Shown piece after piece: positions 7,166 through 13,988 of a DNA stretch of 17,089 nucleotides (positions within the stretch are counted from its first letter, which is position 1; each line of letters opens with the position of its first letter). This stretch comes from Gammaproteobacteria bacterium (GTDB lineage Bacteria; Pseudomonadota; Gammaproteobacteria; SZUA-229). The translations under genes were made by a program, and so were the position numbers. Under the pieces are notes generated by a model. It did not search any database, was not told the origin of the DNA, and saw only the letters and a program-made list of their open reading frames with translations. The stretch covers positions 1 to 17,089 of the forward strand of contig JAOUPA010000025.1 of NCBI GenBank assembly GCA_029880105.1, given 5' to 3'.

Positions 7166-9826
7166 CTAAGCGTGTAGCGGGTTAGGTTTGTTAACGTCGA
7201 TGCCGTACTGCTTGATCGCATCGCTGACCTTGGAGGCGGGTATCGTGCCTTCGTCGGCCAGGGTCTTCAGTGTCGCCAGTACGACGTAGTGGGCGTTCAC
7301 TTCAAAGTGACGACGTAGCTTGTTGCGCGTATCTGAACGACCAAAGCCATCAGTACCGAGTACGGTATAGGTCATTGGCACAAAGTTGCGAATCTGCTCA
7401 GCGACGTTGCGTACATAATCCGATGAAGAGATCACAGGGCCTTCGCATTTGCTCAGTGTTTTTTCAACATAGCTGACGCGTGCCTTCTTCTCCGGGTTGA
7501 GCATGTTCCAGCGCTCACAGTCGCGTGCCTCACGAGATAGCTCGTTGTAGCTGGTGATGCTCCAGACATCGGCGCTCACGCCCCAGTCCTTGTCGAGCAG
7601 TTCAGCCGCTTCAATCACTTCGCGCAAAATGGTACCGCTGCCGAACAGCTGTGCTTTCGGCTGGCCTTTTTTCGCCTTGTGCTTACTGAATGTGTACATA
7701 CCTTTGAGGATGCCATCTTCAGCGCCTTTGGGCATTGCCGGCATCGTGTAGTTTTCGTTCATCGCGGTGATGTAGTAGTACACGTTTTCCTGTTCCTGCA
7801 CCATGCGACGCATGCCGTCCTGAATCACCACGGCCATTTCATAGGCAAAACAGGGGTCATAGGCGATACAGTTAGGAATGGTTGAAGCCATTAACAGGCC
7901 ATGACCATCCTGATGCTGCAGACCTTCGCCCGCCAGCGTAGTTCGGCCCGCAGTGCCACCGATCAGGAAGCCGCGTGCCTGCATGTCGCCGGCTGCCCAG
8001 GCGAGGTCACCAATACGCTGGAAACCGAACATGGAGTAGTAAATGTAGAACGGAATCATATTGACGCCGTGTGAGGCATAGGCGGTCGCAGCCGCAATCC
8101 ATGAAGACATGGCGCCGGCCTCGTTGATACCTTCTTCCAGTACCTGGCCAGACTTATCCTCTTTATAGAACATGACCTGGCCCTTGTCCTGTGGCACGTA
8201 TAACTGGCCAACCGAAGAATAAATGCCAAGCTGGCGGAACATGCCTTCCATACCGAAGGTACGTGCTTCATCAGGTACGATGGGTACGATGTTCTTGCCT
8301 ATGCCCTTGTCGCGCACCAGCAGGGTGAGCATGCGTACAAATGCCATGGTGGTCGACATCTCGCGATCACCGGTGCTCTCCAGCATGCTTTCAAAAATAG
8401 AGAGATCGGGCACCTTCTGTGCCTCAGCCATCTTGGTACGTGAAGGCAGATAACCGCCCAGCTCCTTGCGGCGTGCCTGCATGTATTTCATCTCTTCACT
8501 GTCATCGGCCGGGCGATAGTACTCGGCTTTTTCAGCCTGCTCGTTGGAAATAGGGATAGCGAAACGATCGCGGAACTTGATCAGGCCCTCGGTACCCATC
8601 TTCTTCTGTGAGTGCGTGGTGTTCTGGCCTTCACCGGCCTGGCCCATGCCGTAGCCTTTTACGGTTTTGGTCAGAATGACGGTTGGCTGGCCTTCGTGTT
8701 TCACTGCTGATGCATAGGCAGCAAAGACTTTATGGGGGTCGTGACCGCCGCGGTTCAGGCGCCAGATTGCATCATCCGACATGGTTGCAACCATGTCCTT
8801 GAGCTCAGGGTAGGCGCCAAAGAAATGCTCGCGCACATAAGCGCCGTCTTTGGCCTTGTAGTTCTGGTAATCGCCATCGACCACTTCTTCCATGCGCTTG
8901 CGTAACAGGCCATCTTTGTCTTTGGCGAGCAGTTCATCCCAGTAGCTGCCCCAGATTACCTTGATCACATTCCAGCCAGCACCGCGGAAGGTGGATTCCA
9001 GTTCCTGGATGATCTTACCATTGCCGTTAACCGGGCCATCAAGGCGTTGCAGGTTACAGTTGATAACGAAAACGAGGTTATCGAGTTTTTCGCGACCGGC
9101 CAGGGTAAGCGAGCCTTTTGATTCCGGCTCGTCCATTTCACCATCACCGCAGAAGGCCCAGACCTTGCGTTTGCTGGTATCAGAAATGCCGCGGTCGTTC
9201 AGGTACTTCATAAAACGCGCCTGATAAATGGCCATAATTGGGCCCAGGCCCATCGATACCGTTGGGAACTGCCAGAAGTCAGGCATCAGCCATGGGTGCG
9301 GGTAGGAAGACAGGCCGTTGCCATCGACTTCCTGACGGAAATTATCCAGTTGTTCTTCGTTCAAGCGGCCTTCGAGGTAGGCGCGTGAATAAATGCCTGG
9401 CGCTGAGTGGCCCTGTATAAAGACCAGGTCGCTGCCCTGTTCATGGTCAGCACCGTGGAAGAAGTGATTGAAACCGACATCATAGAGTGTCGCGGCTGAG
9501 GCAAAGCTGGCAATGTGACCACCGAGCTCGGAAGATTCTTTGTTGGCGCGGACCACCATCGCCATCGCGTTCCAGCGAATCAGTGAACGAATACGGCATT
9601 CCATGGCAGAGTCACCCGGTGTGCGTTCTTCCAGGTGAGGCGGAATCGTGTTCAGGTAGGCTGTATTATTGGTGAACGGCAGGTTGCTGCCCGAACGCCG
9701 TGCGTTATCAATTAATTGCTCAAGCAGAAAATGCGCGCGTTCTGGCCCTTCGTTTTCGATGACGGCGCTGAGTGCATCCAGCCATTCCCGTGTTTCCTGG
9801 GGATCGATATCGTGTAAATCAGTCAT
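7166..9826 (-). CDS. aceE: Pyruvate dehydrogenase E1, homodimeric type
   Basis: An 886-residue E1, almost the same length as E. coli AceE. It decarboxylates pyruvate with thiamine diphosphate and passes the acetyl group to lipoyl-lysine. The thiamine/Mg motif GDGEMDEPES lies near residue 230 and runs on to LVFVINCN, its usual distal end. ELGGHIASFASAATLYDVGFNHFF and the TKTVKGYGMG segment are also typical of AceE. It leads the aceE-aceF-lpdA operon. The Shine-Dalgarno is weak (GCGAGA). No PdhR-type site (AATTGGT-N3-ACCAATT) is seen upstream, so control may differ from E. coli. The start MTDLHDIDPQETREWLDAL fits the family. Confidence 0.97.
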   Translation of the reverse strand: MTDLHDIDPQETREWLDALSAVIENEGPERAHFLLEQLIDNARRSGSNLPFTNNTAYLNTIPPHLEERTPGDSAMECRIRSLIRWNAMAMVVRANKESSELGGHIASFASAATLYDVGFNHFFHGADHEQGSDLVFIQGHSAPGIYSRAYLEGRLNEEQLDNFRQEVDGNGLSSYPHPWLMPDFWQFPTVSMGLGPIMAIYQARFMKYLNDRGISDTSKRKVWAFCGDGEMDEPESKGSLTLAGREKLDNLVFVINCNLQRLDGPVNGNGKIIQELESTFRGAGWNVIKVIWGSYWDELLAKDKDGLLRKRMEEVVDGDYQNYKAKDGAYVREHFFGAYPELKDMVATMSDDAIWRLNRGGHDPHKVFAAYASAVKHEGQPTVILTKTVKGYGMGQAGEGQNTTHSQKKMGTEGLIKFRDRFAIPISNEQAEKAEYYRPADDSEEMKYMQARRKELGGYLPSRTKMAEAQKVPDLSIFESMLESTGDREMSTTMAFVRMLTLLVRDKGIGKNIVPIVPDEARTFGMEGMFRQLGIYSSVGQLYVPQDKGQVMFYKEDKSGQVLEEGINEAGAMSSWIAAATAYASHGVNMIPFYIYYSMFGFQRIGDLAWAAGDMQARGFLIGGTAGRTTLAGEGLQHQDGHGLLMASTIPNCIAYDPCFAYEMAVVIQDGMRRMVQEQENVYYYITAMNENYTMPAMPKGAEDGILKGMYTFSKHKAKKGQPKAQLFGSGTILREVIEAAELLDKDWGVSADVWSITSYNELSREARDCERWNMLNPEKKARVSYVEKTLSKCEGPVISSSDYVRNVAEQIRNFVPMTYTVLGTDGFGRSDTRNKLRRHFEVNAHYVVLATLKTLADEGTIPASKVSDAIKQYGIDVNKPNPLHA

Positions 9827-10136
9827 ACTAAGTCTCGCGTGTTCGAAGAAAATAGCGTCAATTTGATTAATTAATGCTTATTTTCTACGAAATTATTCGT
9901 TGTAGCGTTTATTGATATGCCCGGGTCTGGTGCCACCGTCAAACCCGGCAATATACGCCGGAAGGCGAATTATAGAAGCTAATCGGTCTATAGTCGAATT
10001 TGCTAATGTAATAAATTCGAGCCATAACACGGCCCGGTTGCTGATAAAAAGGCGGATTATCAGCGGATGGTATTTATTGATCGCCTCTCTCCGGTATAAT
10101 CGCCATCCATTGTGACCTTCAAAGCGGAGTGACTTG
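9827..10136. promoter_or_regulatory. Divergent aceE-argG control region with several dyads
   Basis: About 310 bp without a gene between two divergent transcripts. Visible dyads are ACGAA-N4-TTCGT (9887-9900), CCGGGT/ACCCGG with a 16-bp gap (9921-9948), TCGAATTT-N11-AAATTCGA (9994-10020) and GCTGATAA-N9-TTATCAGC (10040-10064). The last two have perfect 8-bp arms and sit upstream of the argG promoter, so they are reasonable operator candidates. None matches the E. coli ArgR or PdhR consensus well. No convincing aceE promoter could be picked out. Confidence 0.5.
10095..10100 (+). promoter_or_regulatory. argG -10 element
   Basis: A perfect TATAAT, 36 bp before the argG ATG. No -35 close to TTGACA lies 16-18 bp upstream (the bases there read roughly TTTATT), so the promoter may need an activator, possibly at the upstream dyads. 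Confidence 0.55.
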
Positions 10137-11360
10137 ATGTCAGCCAGCAAATCAAATATTAAAAAAGCGGTACTCGCTTATTCAGGCGGCCTGGATACCT
10201 CCATCATTCTTAAATGGCTGGAAGATGAATACGGTTGTGAAGTAGTAACCTTTACAGCCGATATCGGTCAGGGTGAAGAAGTTGAGCCGGCTCGCGCCAA
10301 GGCAAAGGCGATGGGTATCAAGGAAATCTATATTGAAGACCTGCGTGAAGAATTTGTCCGTGATTATGTCTTTCCTATGTTTCGCGCCAACACCATCTAT
10401 GAAGGCGAGTATTTGCTCGGTACTTCGATAGCGCGTCCGCTAATCGCCAAGCGCCTGGTTGAAATTGCCAATGAAACCGGTGCCGATGCGATTTCCCACG
10501 GTGCCACCGGTAAGGGTAATGACCAGGTGCGTTTCGAGCTGGGTGCCTATGCACTGAAACCCAATGTACATGTGATCGCGCCATGGCGTGAGTGGGACCT
10601 GAATTCGCGTGAGAAGCTCATGGCCTATGCCAAGAGCCACAATATCCCGGTTGATTTCAATAAGGGTAAAAAATCACCTTATTCGATGGATGCCAACCTG
10701 CTGCATATCTCCTACGAGGGCGGCATCCTGGAAGACCCATGGGCAGAGGCGGAAGAGGATATGTGGCGCTGGTCGGTATCACCCGAGCAGGCACCGGATA
10801 AAGCGACTTACCTTGAACTGACCTACAGGCAGGGCGATATTGTTGCGATCAATGGCAAGGCCATGACCCCGGCCGAGGTGCTCACCGAGCTGAATAATGT
10901 TGGCGGCGCCAATGGTGTGGGTCGTCTTGATATCGTTGAGAACCGCTATGTCGGCATGAAGTCACGCGGCTGTTACGAAACACCTGGCGGCACCATTATG
11001 CTGAAGGCGCATCGTGCGATTGAATCGCTAACGCTTGATCGTGAAGTCGCGCATCTGAAAGATGAACTGATGCCGCGTTATGCCTCAATGATTTATAACG
11101 GATACTGGTGGAGCCCCGAGCGCAGGATGATGCAGACCATGATCGACGAGTCACAGAAGACCGTGAACGGCGTGGTGCGCGTTAAATTATATAAAGGTAG
11201 TGTTTCAGCTGTTGGCCGTAAGTCAGAGACCGATTCCCTGTTCGATGAAAATATCGCCACCTTTGAAGATGATGCCGGCGCCTACAACCAGAAAGACGCG
11301 GAAGGCTTTATCAAGCTGAATGCACTACGTTTGAAAATTCAGGCGGCACGCAGGAAATAA
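10137..11360 (+). CDS. argG: Argininosuccinate synthase
   Basis: A 407-residue enzyme joining citrulline and aspartate with ATP to form argininosuccinate, the penultimate step of arginine synthesis in the cytoplasm. The PP-loop AYSGGLDTS, which binds ATP, is at residues 14-22. SHGATGKGNDQVRFELG and SPYSMDANLLHISYEGG are signature segments of the family. The length matches the common bacterial type of about 400 residues, not the longer E. coli form. The ATG at 10137 is chosen because GGAG at 10126-10129 is 7 bases upstream; a TTG codon three bases earlier is too close to it. The gene is monocistronic: divergent from aceE and followed at once by an intrinsic terminator. Confidence 0.97.
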   Translation: MSASKSNIKKAVLAYSGGLDTSIILKWLEDEYGCEVVTFTADIGQGEEVEPARAKAKAMGIKEIYIEDLREEFVRDYVFPMFRANTIYEGEYLLGTSIARPLIAKRLVEIANETGADAISHGATGKGNDQVRFELGAYALKPNVHVIAPWREWDLNSREKLMAYAKSHNIPVDFNKGKKSPYSMDANLLHISYEGGILEDPWAEAEEDMWRWSVSPEQAPDKATYLELTYRQGDIVAINGKAMTPAEVLTELNNVGGANGVGRLDIVENRYVGMKSRGCYETPGGTIMLKAHRAIESLTLDREVAHLKDELMPRYASMIYNGYWWSPERRMMQTMIDESQKTVNGVVRVKLYKGSVSAVGRKSETDSLFDENIATFEDDAGAYNQKDAEGFIKLNALRLKIQAARRK

Positions 11361-11361
11361 T

Positions 11362-11395
11362 AAAAAAGGCCAGGGTACAATACCTGGCCTTTTTT
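11362..11395 (+). terminator. Intrinsic terminator of argG
   Basis: The stem AGGCCAGG (11367-11374) and CCTGGCCT (11383-11390) has an 8-base loop. It is preceded by six A and followed by a run of T (11390-11395). It begins just after the argG stop. The A/T runs on both sides could let it act on both strands, but the minus-strand gene nearby starts and ends to the right of it. Confidence 0.92.
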
Positions 11396-11469
11396 ACATT
11401 CAAATAAAAGTTAAGTCACAAGACAGCTCTTTATTGCACAGAAGCTGTTACCCTTTGTGGGGGTCCGCA

Positions 11470-11955
11470 TTATTTTCCCGTATAAAGAATATTAAAACTG
11501 GTTTTTACTTCCTGGGTAAAAAATCCGGCCCTGGCCATGATCAGGGAAATTTCTATATCGTTATCCTTTGGCCAGACGGCTATTCTTGCTGTCTGGTCAT
11601 CAGACTTCATAATATGGTCACCAAACTCTGCATCCAGAGCTGCCAGTAGTTTACTGTAATCTTCGATTTCAAGATCGATAGCGATGCTATTCAGTTTTTG
11701 CTCCGGGTTAAAACCAAAGGTAATAAGAGAATTTTTCTTGCGTTCAATGTTGAACAGGGGACGGCCATCCCTGGCGACATACATGACAACCTGTTTGTAG
11801 GTTTCGCGTTTGACAGCAGGGAACACGGTTTTGATATTGTCGATAGTGTCGCCCCATTTTACGCCGAAGGCACCCTGTTGATAGGTATTGCTGATTTCGC
11901 CTGATATCACTGGTTGAGACATTAAGAAAATAACGAGTAATACAAGTCTTCGCAT
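11470..11955 (-). CDS. Secreted protein of unknown function
   Basis: A 161-residue protein not recognised as a named family. Residues 1-18 form a signal peptide (MRR, then a hydrophobic run), with likely cleavage at VIS-GE around residue 18/19, so the mature protein is probably periplasmic. The mature part is a small mixed alpha/beta-looking domain without cysteines or obvious catalytic motifs. GAFGVKWGDTIDNIKTVFP near residues 29-47 resembles the start of small periplasmic proteins that compare a predicted and an observed value, but I cannot assign a family. AGAGGA about 11 bases before the ATG is a plausible Shine-Dalgarno. It stands alone: a 109-bp gap from argG on one side and 238 bp without a gene on the other. 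Confidence 0.75.
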   Translation of the reverse strand: MRRLVLLVIFLMSQPVISGEISNTYQQGAFGVKWGDTIDNIKTVFPAVKRETYKQVVMYVARDGRPLFNIERKKNSLITFGFNPEQKLNSIAIDLEIEDYSKLLAALDAEFGDHIMKSDDQTARIAVWPKDNDIEISLIMARAGFFTQEVKTSFNILYTGK

Positions 11956-12008
11956 AAGAATAGATTCCTCTATTGTTGATTTAACGAAATGATATTCTGG
12001 CTGTTAAC

Positions 12009-12122
12009 CCTACACTCTGTAGCATCCTGTAGGCAAGACCTATGTCACATGACTTAGCTTTAAAGATGAGTCGACTATATGAAACAAAAAAACAAGGTTT
12101 AGGGTCGCAGGCGACTACCTTG
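12009..12122. other. Two small dyads in the gap 11956-12193
   Basis: The 238-bp gap holds no credible gene. CCTACA (12009-12014) pairs with TGTAGG (12028-12033), with an alternative tighter pairing CTACA-CTC-TGTAG at 12010-12022, so two hairpins compete. CAAGGT (12093-12098) and ACCTTG (12117-12122) enclose GTCG-CAGG-CGAC (12104-12115), giving a two-step hairpin on either strand. No T tract follows, so terminator function is not supported. Confidence 0.4.
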
Positions 12123-12193
12123 ATAAGGAGGCTGAATCATTATCGTCGGGCTGTATTATTAGCGACCTGCAGACCGAGTAGTATTTAGCGTAA

Positions 12194-12367
12194 TTACTCG
12201 TTTTTGTCCCTGTCCTCTTCCTGCCACTGTTTGTAGCACTCCAGTCCGAAATAGTTCATCACATAGTCATCGACCTCGGTGATGGTTCCATCGGATTTAG
12301 GGATTTCCTTCAGGCAGATTTCGCAGGCAATAATCTCTGGTTCTACAGTTTGATTGGGGTTATGCAT
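12194..12367 (-). CDS. Small Cys-containing protein, DUF3330-like
   Basis: A 57-residue gene with a strong Shine-Dalgarno, GGAGGT at 12378-12373, 5 bases before the ATG. The protein has C15-x2-C18 in ACEICLKEIPKSDG, an acidic stretch, and DDYVMNYFGLECYKQW with C44. This matches my memory of the DUF3330 pattern (CxxCxKEIP, then DYVxxFCGLxCYxxW), seen as small proteins or tails near mobile elements and metal-resistance genes. The family usually has a fourth cysteine before GLxC; here it is Phe40, so any zinc site would be incomplete. The last ten residues are highly charged. Codon use and the good ribosome site support a real gene. Function unknown; soluble and cytoplasmic by composition. Confidence 0.75.
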   Translation of the reverse strand: MHNPNQTVEPEIIACEICLKEIPKSDGTITEVDDYVMNYFGLECYKQWQEEDRDKNE

Positions 12368-12487
12368 AACACACCTCCAGATAAAGTTGTGTTAACTGTT
12401 TTGATATAACAATATCTGGATTGGTTCAGGGATTTGAACGAATTTATAACACTGGAAATAGTGTGTTATTTGCATAATATTTTGTTC

Positions 12488-12514
12488 GTCATCCTCGCGA
12501 AAGCGGGGATCCAC
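12488..12514. repeat. Short hairpin repeat with GAAA loop
   Basis: ATCCTCGC (12491-12498) and GCGGGGAT (12503-12510) form an 8-bp stem with one G-T pair, closed by GAAA, a GNRA-type loop. The surrounding text GTCATCCTCGCGAAAGCGGG resembles short palindromic repeats scattered between genes in many proteobacteria. It has no T tract and no nearby gene end. Confidence 0.65.
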
Positions 12515-12541
12515 GATTTGGATTTTGATGGTATCTATCAG

Positions 12542-12602
12542 TTAGGTTTCCTGTTTGCTTGATGTGCTGTAGTACATCAAGGCTTTAGGTTTCTCGCTTG
12601 CT
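12542..12602. repeat. Imperfect direct repeat flanking a perfect 8-bp hairpin
   Basis: TTAGGTTTCCTGTTTGCT (12542-12559) recurs as TTAGGTTTCTCGCTTGCT (12585-12602), 43 bp apart with a few mismatches. Between them CTTGATGT (12558-12565) and ACATCAAG (12574-12581) form a perfect stem with loop GCTGTAGT. The arrangement could be a degenerate mobile repeat unit or a protein-binding site. Confidence 0.55.
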
Positions 12603-12651
12603 GACGTAGAAGTATTTTGTAAAACTTTTCCTGAGTTAATATTTTGGTGGA

Positions 12652-12867
12652 GTGGGTTCTCGCACCCACGGGCGAGTTACTTTTTGTGCGAAACAAAAAG
12701 TAACCAAAAAGTTCGCCCCCTACAACCTGCCCTGAAGGGGCAAGCCTCAGTTTCCAACTTTGCCTACGCGTCGGTTGGATTAGCCATCCAGGCTAACCAA
12801 CCTCAATTCGCCATCCCTAGCGAATTGTCGCTACCAAAGTCAAAAACTGAGGCAGGTTGTATAGGGG
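12652..12867. repeat. Nested multi-branch inverted-repeat block (left half of hairpin region)
   Basis: Six or more stems fit together. GTGGGT/ACCCAC lie at 12652-12669. The 12-bp GTTACTTTTTGT/ACAAAAAGTAAC at 12676-12704 has loop GCGAA and is itself enclosed by GGGCGA (12670-12675) and TCGCCC (12713-12718). A long stem CCCC plus TACAACCTGCC (12717-12731) pairs with GGCAGGTTGTA and GGGG (12851-12867). Inside it are TCAGTTT/AAACTGA (12747-12753/12844-12850), ACTTTG/CAAAGT (12757-12762/12835-12840), a 12-bp stem with one bulged A (12773-12785/12791-12802, loop ATCCA) and CAATTCGC/GCGAATTG (12804-12827). No gene is supported here. Confidence 0.8.
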
Positions 12868-12902
12868 AGGAAAAAGCTAAAACAAAACTGCGCGCGACTA
12901 AA

Positions 12903-13080
12903 TCGTCTGGAACGACAAATTCATCTGGAATGAATTTGAACGCTAGCCCGTTAGGGCAAATACCAAGGATGGTATTTGTAATTAGCACATGCGAAGCATG
13001 GACAGACTAATTTTGTTGGGAACAAAATTGAACAGATGTTTTTTATCTGGCCTGAAAGGTGAATTACAGGATGTAATTCA
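12903..13080. repeat. Row of hairpins with different stems and GGA-type loops (right half)
   Basis: Consecutive perfect hairpins with little sequence between them. TCGT-CTGGA-ACGA (12903-12915) abuts CAAATTCAT-CTGGA-ATGAATTTG, which is a 9-bp stem (12916-12938). Then come GCCC-GTTA-GGGC (12946-12957), CAAATACCA-AGGA-TGGTATTTG (12957-12978), CATGC-GAA-GCATG (12988-13000), AATTTTGTT-GGG-AACAAAATT (13009-13029), CAGAT/ATCTG with a T-rich loop (13033-13049) and TGAATTACA-GGA-TGTAATTCA (13060-13080). The stems share no sequence, but four loops are CTGGA, AGGA or GGA and a fifth is GGG followed by A. Confidence 0.8.
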
Positions 13081-13090
13081 TAACGGCGGA

Positions 13091-13131
13091 AGGCAGGACG
13101 CCTGAAATAACCTAAATCAGGCGTCCTGCCT
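13091..13131. repeat. 15-bp perfect inverted repeat closing the hairpin region
   Basis: AGGCAGGACGCCTGA (13091-13105) and TCAGGCGTCCTGCCT (13117-13131) are perfect complements around an 11-base loop. It is GC-rich like a terminator stem, but no T tract follows on either strand. The left arm alone can also fold as AGGC-AGGAC-GCCT, another GGA-loop hairpin, so two folds compete. Confidence 0.75.
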
Positions 13132-13148
13132 GATTTGCGCTATCAAAG

Positions 13149-13171
13149 TTACAGAATTCGGTAATCTGTAA
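13149..13171. other. Small hairpin downstream of the protease gene
   Basis: TTACAG (13149-13154) pairs with CTGTAA (13166-13171), extended inward by ATT/AAT across a single bulge, loop CGGT. It lies 59 bp past the end of the minus-strand protease gene. No U run follows it on the minus strand, so it is only a weak terminator candidate. The rest of 13132-13229 shows no gene. Confidence 0.4.
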
Positions 13172-13229
13172 AAGGAGAGTGAAACAGTGTGGCTATAAAC
13201 TTCATTGAATCTTACGTGATAGGATAAAT

Positions 13230-13988
13230 CTAGTGTTTATTTATTTGGAAATGTTCGTTTATAAAAGATATTGGGCGCGCAAGTATGGAGTCATACTCCG
13301 CTATGTGTTCGTAGATTATTCCAACAAGTTTAAATTTTGAGATTCCAGTTGAGGATTGGTGATGATGAAAAACAGGGCCACCGCTTAGTCCGCCAAGATT
13401 TTCTGGAAATTTATCATGGTTTTCTTTTAGCGTAATAATACATTTATCCAGAGCTAGTTCAAATCTAATGTTTTGAGAGGTGAACTCGTTTACTTCGGTG
13501 CTGCCTGAACTCAGGGTGTCGAATATTAAGTGGTTAGATGTAGGGCGCGTTCGCCACACTCCTGGGTAGCCCCCGAATAGTACATATTCGCCTGCCTTTA
13601 GGTTTCCAGTAGTAAAGTCGTCTATTTCATAAAAGTGTGTGGGTACATTTCCGCGTGAGTGAAAATCGCTTTCATCATGGTTATCTAGATTAAGCGTGCA
13701 TAGGTCTAAATCCTGAGATTCATCTATGATGGAGCTCTCTAAATTTATTTCTGCGCCGCCAATTCCGAATTTTATATTTGGCTCATCTTTCAGTCTTTTT
13801 CTAAATTCATCTATAACGTGATAATTAGTTATCCCAAATTTGTTGTTATTATATTTAATTAAGGTAACTGTTCCATTGTTTACTCGTGTTGAATCGTCTC
13901 CTGGATCACCAAAAAAGCATGCATTACAAAATAGCATAGGAAATCTTGTAAGTTCGTCTGCTAATTTCATTTGATCATCTGATAACAT
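13230..13988 (-). CDS. Trypsin-like serine protease domain protein, no signal peptide
   Basis: A 252-residue protein with the chymotrypsin-fold triad in the right order and spacing. His57 is in FGITNYHVI, Asp95 in DLDLCTL and Ser202 in GGLSGGPVF. YVLFGGYPG at 135-143 resembles a mid-domain strand of bacterial trypsin-like proteases. There is no signal peptide or membrane segment, so it would act in the cytoplasm; stand-alone cytosolic members of this fold often serve as stress or defence effectors, but nothing here shows a target. The gene is visibly AT-richer than its neighbours, with codons such as AAT, ATA and TTA common, suggesting recent transfer. Its ATG shares one base with the cupin stop (TAATG), so it is probably translated after the cupin. 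It borders the hairpin region. Confidence 0.8.
   Translation of the reverse strand: MLSDDQMKLADELTRFPMLFCNACFFGDPGDDSTRVNNGTVTLIKYNNNKFGITNYHVIDEFRKRLKDEPNIKFGIGGAEINLESSIIDESQDLDLCTLNLDNHDESDFHSRGNVPTHFYEIDDFTTGNLKAGEYVLFGGYPGVWRTRPTSNHLIFDTLSSGSTEVNEFTSQNIRFELALDKCIITLKENHDKFPENLGGLSGGPVFHHHQSSTGISKFKLVGIIYEHIAEYDSILARPISFINEHFQINKH

Noticed and set aside
10134..10139. TTG start for argG, one codon before the ATG
   Set aside because: It lies only 4 bases from GGAG, while the ATG has the normal 7-base spacing.
12684..13010. 108-codon open frame on the plus strand in the hairpin region
   Set aside because: It has no ribosome site, no recognisable domain and a low-complexity product, and it runs straight through a dozen inverted repeats that explain the sequence better.
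12541..13140. Integron attC array
   Set aside because: One GTTAGGT-like core exists, but paired core sites flanking cassettes and an integrase are absent.
12640..13140. CRISPR array
   Set aside because: The hairpins share no constant repeat sequence and there is no regular spacer length.
13171..13203. AAAGGAG followed by GTG as a tiny gene
   Set aside because: The frame stops after nine codons.
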